Positions 13,556 to 21,835 of a stretch of 26,790 nucleotides of DNA are shown here, piece after piece. The notes beneath the pieces were generated by a model that had not been told where the DNA came from, did no database searches, and saw only the letters and a program-made list of their open reading frames with translations. The translations under genes were made by a program, and so were the position numbers. Source of the DNA: Polaromonas sp. (GTDB taxonomy: Bacteria > Pseudomonadota > Gammaproteobacteria > Burkholderiales > Burkholderiaceae); the NCBI GenBank assembly GCA_013823505.1, contig PNMH01000052.1, positions 1 to 26,790 of the forward strand, in the 5' to 3' direction. Each line of letters starts with the position of its first letter. Positions within the stretch are counted from its first letter, which is position 1.

Positions 13556-16207
13556 TCAAACCTGGCGGATGCCCGCACCACCGCCTGGTGCGCTCGCCTC
13601 GCCTGCATCACGCTCATCCGCGGGCGGCAACGGTGCGAGATAGCCCGCCAGCAGAAACAGCACGCCGATCGCCAGCAACCCGCCCGCCAGGCCGATGGCG
13701 GACAGGCCGGCGCTGCCCACCGAGGCGAGCAACTTCAGCAAGGCCAGCACGCACAAACCCGCAGCCGCCTGCCACACCAGCCGATCGCCTTCACGCGAAC
13801 TCCTGAACACAAAGGCCACGGCCAGGGCGGTGAGCACCACCGGCAGCGATGCCGCCCCCATGGCGGCTGGCCACCCCACGGCACCGCCTTGCGCCACCGA
13901 ATGGCCCCACACGTACGCCAACACCACGAACGATGCGCTGGCCACCAGCCAGCGCATCAGCCGGTGAAACCGCGTGCCCCATCGCACGAAGCAGACCAAC
14001 CCCAAACCACTGAGCACAGCGCACAGGCTGGCCAGCCCGCCTTGTCCTGGCCGCACCAGCACCGAGGCCAGCACCATCGCGCCCAGCGACACCAGCACAG
14101 CGCGCTCGGCATCGACCACCGCCGTGCCGACCCCGTCCCCATGCCAGAACGCCTGCAACTTCATGTGCACTTGCAACCAGCCAAAGGCCAGCCAGGCCAT
14201 CGACACCGCCACCAGCGTGAGCAATGCGGGTTGGCCGAAGTGAAACAGCAACAGGGCGGGCAGGTGCAAGACGAGCAAGGTGCACAGCGCCTGAACCAGC
14301 GCCACCCCGGAGCGCGCAGCCCAGTCGGGGTTGCGCTGGCTGAGCATCCTGAGTGCCCCAAAACCACCCAGCACCGGCAAGACCAGCACCAGGATGACCA
14401 AGGGCATCGGCCGCGCCACGCCCTCCACCTGCACCAGCAGCCAGCCCAGCGCGACGAGGCCTCCGAGCACTGCGGTGAGCGGCGCGGCCGTTTGCTCACG
14501 CACCTCTGGCCACCGGTTGAACCCCGGCAACAACACAAAACCCAGCGCCAGCGCGAGCAGTGCCTGATGGAGCACGACGGTGTTCAGCAGCGTGGCGGTG
14601 GAGGGCAGATGACCAGCCGCTGTCCACAAAGGCACCATGAGCACACTGGCCACGGCCGTCACGCCGGCATACAGCCAGCCATCGGTGCTGCGCAGCCCGG
14701 TGCCATGCCGCAAAGCCAACACAAAACCAGTGAGCAGGGTCAGTCCACACGACCAGGCAAGGCCTTGCTGCCAGAGCACGATGGCACCGGCCAGCACCAG
14801 TGCTCGTGCCAGCCAGGCGCGCACCACCGACGTCGGACTGGCCATCAGCCCCATCAATACGCCCTGTGCGAACAAGCCCACGCCCGTCACCGCCTCGGGC
14901 AGACCCGAGCGGGCAAAGAACGCCACCAGACACAGGCTGGCCAGCAACGTGAGCGAAGACCACAACACCGTCACGCGGCGGTGGGCCCACGCCATGGCCA
15001 GACCAACGGCCATGGCGCCCAGGCTGGCCCACCCGAACGCACGCGGCGACAGCAGCCAGGATTCGAGAGCCAGATACACCAGAAAAGCCAGACCCAGGCA
15101 GCTCACGAGCACTGCTGACTCGCGTGACGCCTGCGCCGGGAGCACGCCGCCTTGCAAGGCGCTGCCCCAGTGGCGATGCACCCACGCCAGCGCCCACAGC
15201 AGAAACAGCCCTGCATACGCGTGCAGCAAGCCCTGCTGTGTCAAAAGCGGCAGCGGGTCGCGCGCCGCGAGATGGGTGAATCCAGCCAACCCCGCTGCAC
15301 ACAGGTGAGCATGCACCGCGATCTCCAGCCAACGTTCCCGCGCGCTGACCCACAGCGCAAACGCCGTGATCACCAGCCCATAGCCCAGGTTGAACAACAA
15401 CCCGCCGTTGCCCTGGAGCGCCAGCAGGGGTGTGGCATACGCACCGAGAAAGCCCACCGCCGCCAGCACCTTGGAGTCCTCGACCAGGGCGCGGGCCACG
15501 AGCGCCAGCGACACCAGCGCCATGAGCGCCAGCCCGGTCTGATCGTTCATGATTGTGTAGATCTGCGTCGCGGCATAGACGCCCAGGTAGGCCAGCGCTG
15601 CGCCGCCGCCTTGGGCCATCTGACCCCAAAGCCGGTTGCGCGAGCCGAGCAACCAACCCGCGCCCGCCAGTGCCACCCCCGCCATCACGGTCAGGCCCGA
15701 CTTCGCGGCAGGGGAGAGCAACTCGCCCCAGGCGATGGACCTGAACATGATCGCGAAGCCGATCATCAGAAGGGCAATGCCGCCGGTGGCGAAAAGGTTC
15801 TTGCGCAGGTATTGGAACAAGCCCGTGGCGGCGCCAGAGGCCTCGGGCGAGGACTTGCGCTCCCGGCCGGGAGTCGCGGCTTCCAACGTGGCCGCCGATG
15901 CCGCTGCAGGCGCTCGAACCGTCGCAGCCGGTGCAGAGGTCGGCACGATCGGACCGGGCACTCGCTGGATGGGCTCAGCTGTCAGGAGCTCGGGTGTCAG
16001 GGGCTCGGGCGTCAGGGGCATCGGATGCGTGTCCACCTCCGCCGGCCAGGCATCTGCGGCTTTGTCGGCGCTGCGCTGCCCAGCGGTCTGGGCCCTGAGC
16101 AAGCCCTGTGCTCGCTCCAGCTCGGTCACTCGGCGTTGGAGCGAGCGAACATCGTTCCACCAGACATACCCGATCGCCAACAAGGCGATCAACCACCAGA
16201 TTTCCAC
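13556..16207 (-). CDS. DUF2339 multi-pass membrane protein
   Basis: A very large, very hydrophobic protein of 883 residues. It has a short N-terminal helix (4-16), a charged coiled-coil-like stretch (about 18-45, RRVTELERAQGLL), then a Pro/Ala/Glu-rich low-complexity linker to about residue 120. The rest is a long series of membrane segments (well over fifteen) that I recognise as DUF2339. The family's function is not established. The start is GTG at 16207, with GGGAGG nine to ten bases upstream. The gene converges on the histidine kinase, with only 38 bases between stops and no clear terminator. Within the linker the LTPE(P/L) motif is encoded by a short tandem repeat. Confidence 0.85.
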   Translation of the reverse strand: MEIWWLIALLAIGYVWWNDVRSLQRRVTELERAQGLLRAQTAGQRSADKAADAWPAEVDTHPMPLTPEPLTPELLTAEPIQRVPGPIVPTSAPAATVRAPAAASAATLEAATPGRERKSSPEASGAATGLFQYLRKNLFATGGIALLMIGFAIMFRSIAWGELLSPAAKSGLTVMAGVALAGAGWLLGSRNRLWGQMAQGGGAALAYLGVYAATQIYTIMNDQTGLALMALVSLALVARALVEDSKVLAAVGFLGAYATPLLALQGNGGLLFNLGYGLVITAFALWVSARERWLEIAVHAHLCAAGLAGFTHLAARDPLPLLTQQGLLHAYAGLFLLWALAWVHRHWGSALQGGVLPAQASRESAVLVSCLGLAFLVYLALESWLLSPRAFGWASLGAMAVGLAMAWAHRRVTVLWSSLTLLASLCLVAFFARSGLPEAVTGVGLFAQGVLMGLMASPTSVVRAWLARALVLAGAIVLWQQGLAWSCGLTLLTGFVLALRHGTGLRSTDGWLYAGVTAVASVLMVPLWTAAGHLPSTATLLNTVVLHQALLALALGFVLLPGFNRWPEVREQTAAPLTAVLGGLVALGWLLVQVEGVARPMPLVILVLVLPVLGGFGALRMLSQRNPDWAARSGVALVQALCTLLVLHLPALLLFHFGQPALLTLVAVSMAWLAFGWLQVHMKLQAFWHGDGVGTAVVDAERAVLVSLGAMVLASVLVRPGQGGLASLCAVLSGLGLVCFVRWGTRFHRLMRWLVASASFVVLAYVWGHSVAQGGAVGWPAAMGAASLPVVLTALAVAFVFRSSREGDRLVWQAAAGLCVLALLKLLASVGSAGLSAIGLAGGLLAIGVLFLLAGYLAPLPPADERDAGEASAPGGGAGIRQV
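15980..16024. repeat. Three tandem copies of a 15-bp unit inside the DUF2339 gene
   Basis: Units at 15980-15994, 15995-16009 and 16010-16024 follow the pattern (T/C)GTCAGGRGCTCGGG with one or two differences each. Read on the minus strand they encode pentapeptide repeats LTPEP, LTPEL and LTAEP in the low-complexity linker. A unit of 15 bases keeps the frame, so copy-number change would lengthen or shorten the linker without breaking the protein. Confidence 0.75.
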
Positions 16208-16279
16208 AGCGTCCTCCCAGACAGTTGTCAGCGCCGGGACTTTACCCCGACGCAGGGAGCACGCGACGGACCAGCGACC

Positions 16280-16531
16280 TCAGCCGAAGACCGAGTCGCT
16301 CTCGGCGTGTGCGCTGCCCACAAACACGCGCAGCACCGTGCCTTCGCCGTCTTGCTCCCACAGCCGGCCCTGCACGGTGAACTGCCGCCCGCCGAGCCGG
16401 AACACATCGCCGGTCATGGGTGCTACACCGTGACCGCGCCAGAAATCGGGCACGGCGAGCGAGGTGCGGCGGATCCAGGTCTGGTCTTCGGGGTTGAACA
16501 CGAGCGCGATGCGCAGGGTGGACTGGCTCAT
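16280..16531 (-). CDS. Small protein of unknown function, 83 aa
   Basis: I do not recognise this protein. It is predicted to be beta-rich and soluble, with no membrane helix or signal peptide, and reads MSQSTLRIALVFNPED at the start and GTVLRVFVGSAHAESDSVFG at the end. The case for a real gene is an AAGGAG ribosome site eight to thirteen bases before ATG 16531, an intact frame, and placement on the same strand 75 bases after the aldo/keto reductase gene. It may be the last gene of the sugar-import operon or independent. Confidence that it is translated is moderate to good; function is unknown. Confidence 0.65.
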   Translation of the reverse strand: MSQSTLRIALVFNPEDQTWIRRTSLAVPDFWRGHGVAPMTGDVFRLGGRQFTVQGRLWEQDGEGTVLRVFVGSAHAESDSVFG

Positions 16532-16606
16532 GGGCGGCTCCTTGGTCGGCGAAAGATTCCGGCAGGGCCGCAGCTTAGCGCAGCCCTTGCCCTGGCTTGG
16601 GTGCCG

Positions 16607-17506
16607 TCAGGCGACCTCACGACCCGCGCCCGCCGACCAGATCCGGTACCAGCTCTGCGCGTCCATGGACAGCGCCAGCGCGTCGGCGGCCTGCTGGTAC
16701 GCCTGAACCCGCCGCGAGCCCAGCACCGGCACCGGGCGCGAGGGATGGCGCAGCAGCCAGGCGATGGCCACCGCCTCGGGGGACGTGCTCCACCCAGCGG
16801 CCAACGCCAGCAGGGTCTCGCGCACCCGCAACGAGGTCTCATCCGTTCCGGTGAACAGGCGCCCACCCGCCAGCGGCGACCACACCATGGGCGAAAAACC
16901 CAGCGCCTGGGCCTGGTCCAGCGTGCCGTCGTCGAGTGCGGCCAGGTGAAGGGGTGAACATTGAATCTGGTGCGTCACCAGGGGAACGTGGGCATCGAGC
17001 AGGGCCAGCTGCGAGGCGGTGTGGTTGGACACGCCGAAGTGCAACACCTTGCCCTCGCTGCGCAGGCGCTCCAACGTGTCGGCCAGCTCCGCGGCGTTCA
17101 TCAGCGCGTCGGGGCGGTGAATGAGCAACACATCCAGGTGATCGGTTCGCAGTTGCCGCAGCGAGTTTTCCACCGAAGCGCGCACGTGCGCGGTGGATGT
17201 GTCGTAGTGCTTGATGAGGTTGTTGGGCCGAGCGGCGTTCACCAGCTGGATGCCGCACTTGCCCACGATCTGCATGCGCTGGCGCAACCCCGGCTCAAGC
17301 TGCAGCGCCTCGCCGAACTGGGCCTCCACCGTGTAGCTGCCATAGATGTCGGCGTGGTCGAAGGTGGTGATGCCCAGGTCAAGGCATGCCTGGATCCAGC
17401 CCACCCGCTGCTGCGGGCTCAGGCCCCACTCGCCCATGCGCCACGCACCCGCTGCCACGCGCGAGAAGACCGCGCCGCGGCTCTCGATGACCGGCACCGC
17501 GCTCAC
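16607..17506 (-). CDS. Aldo/keto reductase (YdhF-like)
   Basis: An NAD(P)H-dependent oxidoreductase of 299 residues with a (beta/alpha)8 barrel. The catalytic tetrad is complete: Asp50 and Tyr55 in FDHADIYGSY, Lys83 in IVGKCGI and His130 in LLIHRPD. The later segments FGVSNHTASQLALL and FSPMVWSPLAGGRLF, plus PVPVLGSRRVQ near the C-terminus, form the cofactor-binding side. Length and sequence resemble E. coli YdhF. The start is GTG 17506, which overlaps the ABC ATPase stop as GTGA, a strong sign of translational coupling to the sugar importer. That context suggests it acts on an imported sugar or derivative. The substrate is inference. Confidence 0.9.
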   Translation of the reverse strand: MSAVPVIESRGAVFSRVAAGAWRMGEWGLSPQQRVGWIQACLDLGITTFDHADIYGSYTVEAQFGEALQLEPGLRQRMQIVGKCGIQLVNAARPNNLIKHYDTSTAHVRASVENSLRQLRTDHLDVLLIHRPDALMNAAELADTLERLRSEGKVLHFGVSNHTASQLALLDAHVPLVTHQIQCSPLHLAALDDGTLDQAQALGFSPMVWSPLAGGRLFTGTDETSLRVRETLLALAAGWSTSPEAVAIAWLLRHPSRPVPVLGSRRVQAYQQAADALALSMDAQSWYRIWSAGAGREVA

Positions 17507-18576
17507 GAGAGCCGCCGACCGGCGTCCGGATCGAACCAGTTCACGTGCAGCGCCTGCACCTCCAGCCCCACGCGGTCGCCGGGCGCCACACGCACCTGCG
17601 GCGCGGTGCGCACCGTCACGTTGCCGGCCTCGGTCTTGATGACCACGAAGGTGTCGGCCCCGGTGGGTTCCACCACGCTGACCTCGCCGCGCCAGGGCGC
17701 GCTGTCGGTCAGGGTGACGTGCTCGGGCCGCAGGCCCATGAGCGCCGCGGTGTGGCCGGCGCCTGGGCAGGCCAGTGGCAGGTCGGCCCCGACGATGCTG
17801 AAGCCGCGCCCGGCCTCGGCCACGCTGCGCCCGGGCACCAGGTTCATGGTGGGTGAGCCGATGAAGGTGGCCACGTAGGTGTTGGCCGGGCGGTTGTAGA
17901 TCTCGTCGGGGGTGCCGAGCTGCTGCAGGATGCCGTCCTTCATCACGGCGATGCGGCTGCCCAGCGTCATGGCCTCGATCTGGTCGTGCGTCACATACAC
18001 GCTGGTGATGCCGCTGGCCTGGTGCAGGCGCTTGATCTCGGCGCGCATTTCCACGCGCAGTTTGGCGTCCAGGTTGGAGAGCGGTTCGTCAAACAGAAAC
18101 AGCTGCGGCTGGCGCGCCAGGGCCCGGCCCATGGCCACGCGCTGGCGCTGGCCGCCGGAGAGCTGGCTCGGCCGGCGGTCGAGCAGGTGCTCGATCTGCA
18201 GCATGGCGGCCACCTCGGCGATGCGGCGCTGCCGCTCGGGTTTGGGCACCTTGCGCATCTCCAGCGCAAAGCCGATGTTGTCGGCCACGCTCATGGTCGG
18301 GTAGAGCGCGTAGCTCTGGAACACCATGGCGATGTCGCGCTGCGCGGGCGCCACGCCCACCACGTCGCGGCCGGCGATGCGGATCGCGCCCTCGGTGGGC
18401 TCTTCCAGGCCCGCGATGATGCTCAGCAGCGTGGACTTCCCGCAACCGGAGGGTCCGACCAGGATGAGGAACTCACCCGGGGCCACGGCGATGTCGATCT
18501 TCTTGAGGACCTCCACCGCCTTGTCGCCTTTGCCGAAACACTTGCGCACGCCCTGGATGTCGAGTGCCGATGCCAT
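17503..18576 (-). CDS. ugpC: Sugar ABC transporter ATP-binding protein (MalK/UgpC-type)
   Basis: The ATPase that powers the importer formed with the two upstream permeases; 357 residues, standard for the CUT1 group. Walker A is GPSGCGKST (41-49), the Q-loop VFQSYALYP follows, the signature is LSGGQRQR (about 137-144), Walker B is LFLFDEPLSNLD and the H-loop is YVTHDQIEAM. The C-terminal TOBE/regulatory region (from about 235) includes FIGSPTMNLVPG and GLRPEHV. The UgpC symbol names the family; neighbours with glucokinase favour a hexose rather than glycerol phosphate. It starts 12 bases after the second permease gene and overlaps the aldo/keto reductase start by 4 bases. Confidence 0.93.
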   Translation of the reverse strand: MASALDIQGVRKCFGKGDKAVEVLKKIDIAVAPGEFLILVGPSGCGKSTLLSIIAGLEEPTEGAIRIAGRDVVGVAPAQRDIAMVFQSYALYPTMSVADNIGFALEMRKVPKPERQRRIAEVAAMLQIEHLLDRRPSQLSGGQRQRVAMGRALARQPQLFLFDEPLSNLDAKLRVEMRAEIKRLHQASGITSVYVTHDQIEAMTLGSRIAVMKDGILQQLGTPDEIYNRPANTYVATFIGSPTMNLVPGRSVAEAGRGFSIVGADLPLACPGAGHTAALMGLRPEHVTLTDSAPWRGEVSVVEPTGADTFVVIKTEAGNVTVRTAPQVRVAPGDRVGLEVQALHVNWFDPDAGRRLS

Positions 18577-18588
18577 GTGAGTGAGTCC

Positions 18589-19449
18589 TTAACCTTTGAC
18601 CGCGCCGGCCGTGAGCCCGCGCACGAAATAACGACCCGCGAGCACGTACACCGCCACCGTGGGGAACGCCGCGATCAACGCGCCGGCCATGTCCACGTTG
18701 TAGGCCTTCACGCTGCTGGTGGTGTTGGCCAGGTTGTTCAGGCCCACCGTGACGGGTTTGGAATCGGCGCCGCTGAAGGCCACGCCGAAGAGGAAGTCGT
18801 TCCAGATCTGGGTGAACTGCCAGATGAGGGTGACCATGACGATGGGCGTGGACATGGGCACGATGATGCGCAGGAAGATCTGCCAGAAGCCTGCTCCATC
18901 GAGCTTGGCGGCCTGGAGCAACTCGCCCGGCACCGCCGCGTAGTAGTTGCGGAAAAAGAGCGTGGTGCTGGGCAGACCGGCCAGGCAGTGCACCAGGATC
19001 AACCCACCAATGGAACTGGACAGCCCCAGCCAGCCCAGCACCTGGCTCATGGGCAGCAACACCACCTGGAATGGCATGAACACGCCGAACAGCAGCAGCC
19101 CGAAGAAGGTCTCGCTGCCGCGAAACTTCCACAGGCTCAGCACGTAGCCATTGAGCGCCCCCCATGTGGTGGAGATGATCACGGCGGGAATCGCCATGAA
19201 CACCGAGTTCCAGAAGAAGGGCTGCAGGCCGTTGCAGTCCACCCCGGTGCACGCGCTGGACCACGCCTGGCCCCAGGCGGAGAAGTTGAGGCTGCCCGGC
19301 AGGCTGAGCAAGTTGCCGTTACGGATCTCGTCGGCGTCCTTGAACGAGGTGGCCAGCATCACGTAGAGCGGCGCGAGAAAGAACGCGGCGCCCACCAGCA
19401 AGGTGGTCATGAGCACGAAGCGGCCCAGCAGTTTCTGCTTAGCGATCAT
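18589..19449 (-). CDS. Sugar ABC transporter permease (MalG-type)
   Basis: An inner-membrane subunit of 286 residues with six predicted helices, the first at about 12-34 (LMTTLLVGAAFFLAPLY). The cytoplasmic EAA loop that docks on the ATPase reads ELLQAAKLDGAGFWQIFLR followed by IIVPMSTP. The C-terminal part QIWNDFLFGVAFS is typical of MalG-like CUT1 permeases. ATG 19449 is chosen because it begins just before the first helix and overlaps the preceding permease gene by 11 bases, which implies coupling. It corresponds in position to GtsC of glucose/mannose importers. Substrate is inferred from context. Confidence 0.92.
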   Translation of the reverse strand: MIAKQKLLGRFVLMTTLLVGAAFFLAPLYVMLATSFKDADEIRNGNLLSLPGSLNFSAWGQAWSSACTGVDCNGLQPFFWNSVFMAIPAVIISTTWGALNGYVLSLWKFRGSETFFGLLLFGVFMPFQVVLLPMSQVLGWLGLSSSIGGLILVHCLAGLPSTTLFFRNYYAAVPGELLQAAKLDGAGFWQIFLRIIVPMSTPIVMVTLIWQFTQIWNDFLFGVAFSGADSKPVTVGLNNLANTTSSVKAYNVDMAGALIAAFPTVAVYVLAGRYFVRGLTAGAVKG

Positions 19450-20317
19450 GGGGTTTGCTCCGCAGTTCGCTGTAGAGATAAGGCACCACGATGGCGGCCA
19501 CGGTGGCCAGCATGATGGTGGCGCTGGCCGCACCCAGGCCGATCTGGCCGCGACTGAAGCTCATGGCAAACATGAAGGTGGCCGGCACGTCGGTGGCGTA
19601 ACCCGGGCCGCCCGAGGTGAGCGCCATCACCAGGTCGAAGCTCTTGATGGCCAGGTGGGCGAGCACCATGAGCGTGGAGAAAAACACCGGGCTGAGCGCG
19701 GGCAGCACGATGCGCAGGTAAATGCGCGGCAGCGAGGCGCCGTCGATCTGCGCGGCCTTGATGATGCTGTCGTCGATGCCGCGCAGGCCGGCCAGAAACA
19801 GTGCCATGGCAAAGCCGGCCGACTGCCACACACCGGCGATCACCACGCAGTAGATGGCCATGTCGGACTGCACCAGCCAGTCGAAAGTGAAGCTGGTCCA
19901 GCCCATGTCCTGCACCATCTTCTGCAGGCCCTCGCTGGGGTTGAGGATCCATTTCCACGCGGTGCCGGTGACCACAAACGACAGCGCCATCGGGTAGAGG
20001 TAAACCGTGCGGATGAAGCCTTCGCCGCGCACTTTCTGGTCGAGCAGGATCGCCAGAAAAATCCCCAGCGCCATGGAGAGGCCAACGTAGAGCACGCCGA
20101 AGATGGCGAGGTTTTTCAGCGCCACCCACCAGCGGTCCATCTCCCACAGCCGGGCGTACTGCGCCAGGCCCACCAGCTCGTAGTTGGGCAGCATGCGCGA
20201 GGCCGTCACCGAGAGCAGGCCGTTCCAGGCCATGAAGCCGTAGATGAAAGCCAGCCCCAGCACGAAGGCCGGTGCGAGCACCAGCTTGGGCAGGATGTGG
20301 TCGAGGTTGTTCTTCAT
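19439..20317 (-). CDS. Sugar ABC transporter permease (MalF-type)
   Basis: The partner inner-membrane subunit of 292 residues with about six helices, beginning KLVLAPAFVLGLAFIYGFMAW (about 11-31). The EAA loop is IIKAAQIDGASLPRIYLR followed by IVLPALSP. The segment LTSGGPGYATDVPATFMF is typical of this family. It lies 52 bases after the binding-protein gene, and that gap contains a strong hairpin. There is no clear Shine-Dalgarno sequence before its ATG. It corresponds to GtsB-like proteins. The heterodimer with the next permease forms the translocation path. Confidence 0.92.
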   Translation of the reverse strand: MKNNLDHILPKLVLAPAFVLGLAFIYGFMAWNGLLSVTASRMLPNYELVGLAQYARLWEMDRWWVALKNLAIFGVLYVGLSMALGIFLAILLDQKVRGEGFIRTVYLYPMALSFVVTGTAWKWILNPSEGLQKMVQDMGWTSFTFDWLVQSDMAIYCVVIAGVWQSAGFAMALFLAGLRGIDDSIIKAAQIDGASLPRIYLRIVLPALSPVFFSTLMVLAHLAIKSFDLVMALTSGGPGYATDVPATFMFAMSFSRGQIGLGAASATIMLATVAAIVVPYLYSELRSKPHDR

Positions 20318-20324
20318 GGCGTGG

Positions 20325-20354
20325 CCGGTGCCAGCCCCCGCGGGCTCGCACCGG
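20325..20354 (-). promoter_or_regulatory. Intergenic stem-loop between binding-protein and permease genes
   Basis: CCGGTGC (20325-20331) pairs with GCACCGG (20348-20354), and AGCCC (20333-20337) with GGGCT (20342-20346). There is one C/C (G/G in the RNA) mismatch between the two stems and a four-base loop. The structure starts 15 bases after the binding-protein stop and ends 7 bases before the permease ATG, with no U-tract. It fits an mRNA-stabilising or processing element, or a brake on permease translation, rather than a terminator. Confidence 0.6.
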
Positions 20355-20369
20355 TTTCACAGTCCGGGT

Positions 20370-21686
20370 TTACTTGGCGGCTGCGGCCTGGGCGATGCGC
20401 TTTTGCGCGTCGGCCACGCTGAGCTTGTCGTCGTTCCAGAACTGGGTCACCACGTCCTGGATCGCGCCCTGCTTGGCCGGCTCCACCGCCATGCCGTGCG
20501 CGATCGAGGGCACCAGACCACCGGACTTGGCGGTGTCCACGAAGTCCTTGGCCGAGAGCTTGGCGCAATCGTCGAACTTGCTCATGTCGTGGCCCAGGCG
20601 CACGGGAATGGAGCCCTTGTTCTGGTTGAAGACTTCCTGGAATTCCGTGCTCAGGATGGCCGAGGCCAGGTCGGCCTGCGCCTTCTGCGCAGCTTCATCT
20701 TTCAGCTTGAACATGATGAAGGAGTCGACGTTGAAGGTGTAGGCGTTGGCGGTGCCGGGCGCGGCGGCGCACAGGAAACCTTCACCAGGTTTCTGGCCAG
20801 CGGCGGTGAACTCGCCCTTGGCCCAGTCGCCCATGAACTGGAAGCCGGCCTTGCCCTGGATCACCGTGGCGGTGGTCATGTTCCAGTCGCGCCCGGTGGA
20901 GGCGGCATCGGTGTAACCCTTGAGCTTGCGGAAGATGGTGAGCGCCTTCGTCATGGTGGGGCTGGTCAGCGCAGCCGGGTCGAGCTTGACGAAAGCGTCG
21001 GTGTAGAACTGCGGGCCACCCACGCCGAGCACGACCGACTCGAACACGGTGAAGTCCTGCCAGTTCTGGCCACCGTGGGCCAGCGCCACGTTGCCCGATT
21101 TCTTGATCTTGTCGGCTGCGACGAAGAACTCGTCCCAGGTCTTGGGCATGCCGTCCACGCCGGCCTTCTTCAGCACCTCGGGGTTGGCCCACATCCAGTT
21201 GACACGGTGCACGTTGACCGGTGCGGCCACGTAGCTGCCGTTGGCCTTCATCACGTCGGCCACCACCTTGGGCAGCAGCTCGTCCCACTTCTCGGCCTGG
21301 GCCACGCTGTCGATGCTGGTCAGCATGCCTTCGCTGGCCCATTCCTGGATCGCCGGGCCCTTGACCTGCGCGGCGGTGGGCGGGTTGCCCGAAACGGCGC
21401 GGCTCTTGAGCACGGTCATGGCGTTTTCACCGCCGCCACCGGCCACGGCGAAGTCTTTCCACAGGTGGCCTTTGGCTTCCAGCATGGCCTTGAGCTCGGC
21501 GGCCGATTTGGCTTCGCCGCCCGAGGTCCAGTAGTGCAGCACTTCCACCGTTTGCTGGGGAGCAGCGGCGGGCGCGGCAGCCGGCGCCGGGGTGGCGGCG
21601 ACGGGCACGGCCTCCTCTTTTTTGCCGCAAGCGGTGGCGAGCATGGCGGCCACCAGGGCCGCACCGAGCGTGACGGGGAATTTCAT
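20370..21686 (-). CDS. Sugar ABC transporter substrate-binding lipoprotein (GtsA-like)
   Basis: The periplasmic receptor of the importer, 438 residues. The N-terminus is a lipoprotein-like signal: MKFPVTLGAALVAAMLATAC, with the lipidated Cys at residue 20. A Pro/Ala linker (about 29-42) follows, then a type-I-cluster sugar-binding fold beginning VEVLHYWTSGGEAKSAAELK. WKDFAVAGGGGENAM and VPVNVHRVNWMW-like segments match glucose/mannose-binding GtsA relatives, which place aromatic residues around the sugar. ATG 21686 has GGAGA upstream (21695-21699). The preceding 149 bases hold an AT-rich island and a GC-rich inverted repeat. Adjacent glucokinase supports glucose as ligand; this is inference. 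Confidence 0.9.
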   Translation of the reverse strand: MKFPVTLGAALVAAMLATACGKKEEAVPVAATPAPAAAPAAAPQQTVEVLHYWTSGGEAKSAAELKAMLEAKGHLWKDFAVAGGGGENAMTVLKSRAVSGNPPTAAQVKGPAIQEWASEGMLTSIDSVAQAEKWDELLPKVVADVMKANGSYVAAPVNVHRVNWMWANPEVLKKAGVDGMPKTWDEFFVAADKIKKSGNVALAHGGQNWQDFTVFESVVLGVGGPQFYTDAFVKLDPAALTSPTMTKALTIFRKLKGYTDAASTGRDWNMTTATVIQGKAGFQFMGDWAKGEFTAAGQKPGEGFLCAAAPGTANAYTFNVDSFIMFKLKDEAAQKAQADLASAILSTEFQEVFNQNKGSIPVRLGHDMSKFDDCAKLSAKDFVDTAKSGGLVPSIAHGMAVEPAKQGAIQDVVTQFWNDDKLSVADAQKRIAQAAAAK

Positions 21687-21724
21687 GGATGTCTCCGAAA
21701 GTGGGCCTGAGGCCTTGTGGATGG

Positions 21725-21789
21725 GCCCGGCGCGCGTCGCCTGAACAGACGCCGGGCTCGCCGAGGTCATTCATTTTTCATTAATTAAT
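21725..21789 (-). promoter_or_regulatory. AT-rich island and GC-rich inverted repeat upstream of the sugar-binding gene
   Basis: In the 149-base gap between glucokinase and the binding-protein gene, the palindrome ATTAATTAAT (21780-21789) sits in an AT-rich segment (about 21768-21798) that stands out from the GC-rich background. Nearer the binding-protein start lies an inverted repeat, GCCCGGCG (21725-21732) and CGCCGGGC (21750-21757), with a 17-base loop. The first could be a promoter or regulator site, the second a leader hairpin or operator. No standard -35/-10 pair is certain. Confidence 0.35.
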
Positions 21790-21835
21790 AACAAATCACA
21801 TCCGGAGAAACCCGCGCATGCCAGCGCGGTGGGCG

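Noticed and set aside
13406..15118. Long plus-strand frames across the DUF2339 gene (also 15152-16957)
   Set aside because: The products are Gln/His/Arg-rich with no family similarity, whereas the minus strand encodes a clear multi-pass membrane protein.
17986..19515. A 509-codon plus-strand frame over the ABC ATPase and permease genes
   Set aside because: It is antisense to well-conserved transporter genes, is His/Gly/Glu-rich and shows no domain; a GC-rich shadow frame.
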